Assembly: GCA_964498965.1 (NCBI GenBank)
Contig: CAZCJU010000014.1
Coordinates: forward strand, 1-32,051
Source: CAZCJU01 sp964498965
GTDB taxonomy: Bacteria; Bacillota; Clostridia; Oscillospirales; CAG-272
DNA: 32,051 nucleotides
Direction of reading: 5' to 3'
Each line of letters opens with the position of its first letter. Within the stretch, counting starts at the first letter, position 1. Under the pieces are notes generated by a model. The model did no database searches and had not been told where the DNA came from. It was given only the letters and a program-made list of their open reading frames with translations. Positions 29,511 through 32,051 of this stretch are shown one piece after another. The translations under genes and the position numbers were made by a program.

Positions 29511-31996
29511 TCAAACTGAATTTTCTCGATAAATATTATAATAAAGGGAAAACAAACCAAATACACGTAATAGATAATATATCGCTCGAACTTCCTGAAA
29601 AAGGAATGATCGCTCTGTACGGCAGAAGCGGATGCGGAAAAACAACGTTGCTTAACGTTATAGGCGGACTTGATACGTGCGATAGCGGAAACGTTATGAT
29701 AAACGGCGAAAATATCGCCTCAAATCCCGATCTTATACGTAATAAGTATATCGGATACGTGTTTCAAAACTATAATTTGAATAATTCGCAAACTTGCTTC
29801 GATAATGTAGCCGATGCACTCAGATTGTGCGGAATGAAAAACGGCGAAGAGTTGAGAGAACGTGTACGTGCCGCTCTGAAAAATGTCGGTATGGAAAATT
29901 TCGAAAAAAGAACACCCGATACGTTGTCCGGCGGTCAACAGCAGAGAATAGCTATCGCACGTGCGATAGTGAAAAGTCCCCGGATAATACTCGCCGACGA
30001 GCCTACGGGAAATCTCGACGAAACAAATACCGTAATGATAATGGATTTGCTTAAGACCGTTTCGAAGGAACAGCTCGTGCTGCTTGTCACGCATGAAACG
30101 GAGCTTGTCGATTACTATTGCGACAGAGTTATAGAGCTTTACGACGGCAGAGTGGTCGGAACGAGGAATAATGAAGCCGCACACGGATATTCGGCAAAGG
30201 ATAAAAACTCCGTGTATCTCGGCGAACTTGAAAAAACGGAATTTCATAACGACGCTTTGAATGTTGAATATTACGGCGATATGCCGAATAAACCGATAGA
30301 TATCAGAATTGTAAATAACGACGGTAAGCTGTATTTGCAAATAAAATCACCGAATGTAAACCGAATCGACGATAAAAGCGAAATGAAATTGCTGGAGGGT
30401 GTCTACGAGCATAGAGCGGAAAAAAGGTATATAAGCTCGAACGTCGATATGTCCGCCCTTCCGAGCTTTGAAGGAAAACATTACGGTAAACTGTTTAATT
30501 TCACATCGTCTGTAAAAAGCGGATATAGAGCCAATTTCTCACACGGAAAAAAGGAAAGAAAAAACAGGCACTTCAGACGTTGTATGTCGCTTTTTGCCTG
30601 TATTATCGTGTTTATTACCGCAGTTTTCGGAGTTTCCGTTTCGGAACTGACCGAAATAGACGGCACGTATAATCATAATGTGTTTTATTTGTATACACCT
30701 GATTTCGATGCGTCAGATAAATTGAATGCCGCCGTCGGAAATGCCGAAACGGGAATCGACTATGTAACACTTTCACGGTATTATATATACGGCGACGACT
30801 ATGCAAGCTTTACTATAAATTTCTTCGAAACATTTAACGCCGGCTACAGCTACGAAAGCTTTTCGTCGAATGCCGTGTATTTGGGATTCCCGCTTGCCGA
30901 AAAGCTCGACCTCGTTTGCGGAACAAAGGACGATCTCGGAAACGATGATATGCTGATAACTACGTCCGTGGCGGATAAGCTCTTGAAAACCTCGTGCGTC
31001 GGATATATTTCCGAATATGAGGATCTGATAGGACTTATGCTTAATTCGGGCGGATACAGCGGCGTGCATATCACGGGCGTGGTAAGCTCGGATGAAAGCA
31101 GCGTCTATGTGTCGGAAAAAATGCTCGCCGAAAATGCGGTAGACAGCAGAATAATCTGTGCAGACGATATCGAAATGAACCTTGATGACGGCAAAGCCGT
31201 GCTGATTTGCAATCAGAATGAATATAAACCCGATAAAAACGTCGGTGATGCGGTGATCCTAAACGGAAAAGAATTTGAGATCACCGAGCTTCGCAATATG
31301 TACGGCGAGGACGAATATTGGAATAATAACTTCGCAAACTTTTATGATAGCTTCTGCTATGCGGTAAACGAGCGGGAATATATCCGAATGTCTAAAGGCG
31401 TCGGTGATAATGAATTTGACGAGGACGAATATTATTACAGTGATTTTCCGTATACCGTAATACATTCAAATGATCCTAAACTGACCGAGAAATGGCTTGA
31501 CAGAGAGTTTTCGTCACTTGGTACATCAAGTTCTTGGTATGAGCCGCTGATTACTCCCGAAAGTATAAAGGAAGAGAAAACTAAAGAAGCTTATGTAAGC
31601 GTTATAGGTCAAATAGTAGCGTTTGCAGTGCTTTTGGTGCTGATGAGTGCGTGCGTTTACTTCATAATGCGTTCGTGCATCATGGGACGTATAAAGGAGA
31701 TCGGAATTTATCGTGCAATAGGCGTAAGCCGTAAAAATCTGCTGTTCAGATATTTTGCGGAAGCGTTGACGGTGACCTCGCTTACCGCTCTTGTATCGTT
31801 CTTGCTTGCAAGTGCATTCATTTGGCTCTGCCTGTCGATATCGTCTTATGTGTCCCTGATTTTCTTCTACCCCGTGTGGCTGGCGTTGCTCTTGCTTTTG
31901 CTGATATATGCAGTATGCACGTTTTTCGGAGTGTTGCCGGTGATGTCTTTGCTGAAAAAAACGCCGAGTCAAATATTGTCAAAATATGATATTTGA
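29507..31996 (+). CDS. ABC transporter ATP-binding/permease protein, MacB/FtsX type (second of pair)
   Basis: An 829-residue partner of the preceding gene, with its own intact ATPase: Walker A GRSGCGKT (39-46), FQNYNLNNSQ, LSGGQ (140-144), DEPTGNLD (164-171) and H196. A long soluble linker follows (about 220-355), about three times that of the first protein, containing a short beta-rich stretch (PIDIRIVNNDGKLYLQIKSP). The first membrane helix is at about 359-379. A large extracytoplasmic domain extends to about 700, then three helices close the permease, with the GRIKEIGIYRAIGVSRKNL coupling motif between them. The ATGA overlap with the first gene suggests translational coupling and a heterodimer. 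No sensor kinase or terminator is seen in the 55 bases left. Confidence 0.87.
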   Translation: MIKLNFLDKYYNKGKTNQIHVIDNISLELPEKGMIALYGRSGCGKTTLLNVIGGLDTCDSGNVMINGENIASNPDLIRNKYIGYVFQNYNLNNSQTCFDNVADALRLCGMKNGEELRERVRAALKNVGMENFEKRTPDTLSGGQQQRIAIARAIVKSPRIILADEPTGNLDETNTVMIMDLLKTVSKEQLVLLVTHETELVDYYCDRVIELYDGRVVGTRNNEAAHGYSAKDKNSVYLGELEKTEFHNDALNVEYYGDMPNKPIDIRIVNNDGKLYLQIKSPNVNRIDDKSEMKLLEGVYEHRAEKRYISSNVDMSALPSFEGKHYGKLFNFTSSVKSGYRANFSHGKKERKNRHFRRCMSLFACIIVFITAVFGVSVSELTEIDGTYNHNVFYLYTPDFDASDKLNAAVGNAETGIDYVTLSRYYIYGDDYASFTINFFETFNAGYSYESFSSNAVYLGFPLAEKLDLVCGTKDDLGNDDMLITTSVADKLLKTSCVGYISEYEDLIGLMLNSGGYSGVHITGVVSSDESSVYVSEKMLAENAVDSRIICADDIEMNLDDGKAVLICNQNEYKPDKNVGDAVILNGKEFEITELRNMYGEDEYWNNNFANFYDSFCYAVNEREYIRMSKGVGDNEFDEDEYYYSDFPYTVIHSNDPKLTEKWLDREFSSLGTSSSWYEPLITPESIKEEKTKEAYVSVIGQIVAFAVLLVLMSACVYFIMRSCIMGRIKEIGIYRAIGVSRKNLLFRYFAEALTVTSLTALVSFLLASAFIWLCLSISSYVSLIFFYPVWLALLLLLLIYAVCTFFGVLPVMSLLKKTPSQILSKYDI

Positions 31997-32051
31997 CATA
32001 ATACAATCATAGACTAAATAAAGTTACATAATACACAAAAAGACGCCTTGA

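Overview
The window looks like a piece of chromosome from a low-to-moderate GC Bacillota bacterium, most likely a clostridial relative. The evidence is the ylxM-ffh-rpsP order, a SpoIID-type protein, a T-box leader on pheST, TTGACA/TATAAT promoters with 17-bp spacers, GGAGG ribosome-binding sites, and DUF1700/DUF4097 and MacB-like ABC genes. I cannot name the genus. I see no phage, transposon, CRISPR array, tRNA or rRNA. It is mainly a housekeeping region with a few poorly characterised genes.

Left end (1-3938, minus strand): the start of rpsP, ffh and ylxM form one unit, and rimO-pgsA forms a second unit just upstream. The terminator of rimO-pgsA is physically shared with the promoter of ylxM-ffh-rpsP. 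Two back-to-back promoters (3910-3938 minus, 3989-4017 plus) then separate the minus-strand block from a long plus-strand operon.

4056-13892 is one tightly packed plus-strand operon with overlapping or nearly touching genes. It encodes a Sfp-type phosphopantetheinyl transferase, a divergent type II topoisomerase pair (ParE/ParC-like), a membrane-anchored unknown protein, an enlarged SpoIID-like protein, dephospho-CoA kinase, a lytic transglycosylase and an M18 aminopeptidase. It ends in a hairpin terminator at 13905. It therefore combines CoA synthesis and CoA use, chromosome topology and peptidoglycan remodelling.

14049-20978 holds smaller units: uraA with its own promoter and terminator, a flavin-reductase-fold protein overlapping trmB tail to tail, a DUF1700-like/DUF4097 membrane pair, a DUF378 protein behind an inverted-repeat-flanked promoter, a METTL25-like methyltransferase, and a DUF308-like membrane protein.

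20979-22982 carries a possible 24-residue peptide gene and a 592-residue protein of unknown function. That protein has an N-terminal EF-hand/dockerin-like loop, four DPxxY-type repeats and a C-terminal small domain resembling the start of PriA. It is the least explained gene here. 22983-26931 is a textbook Phe T-box leader followed by pheS-pheT and a terminator. 26932-31996 contains direct repeats and then two translationally coupled ABC transporters of the MacB/FtsX type, each with its own ATPase.

I did not find a clearly new multi-gene system. The best leads are the EF-hand/DPxxY protein, the divergent topoisomerase pair with Ala at the quinolone-determining Ser position, the terminator-promoter fusion at 1859-1917, and the repeat-bearing leader of the ABC pair.
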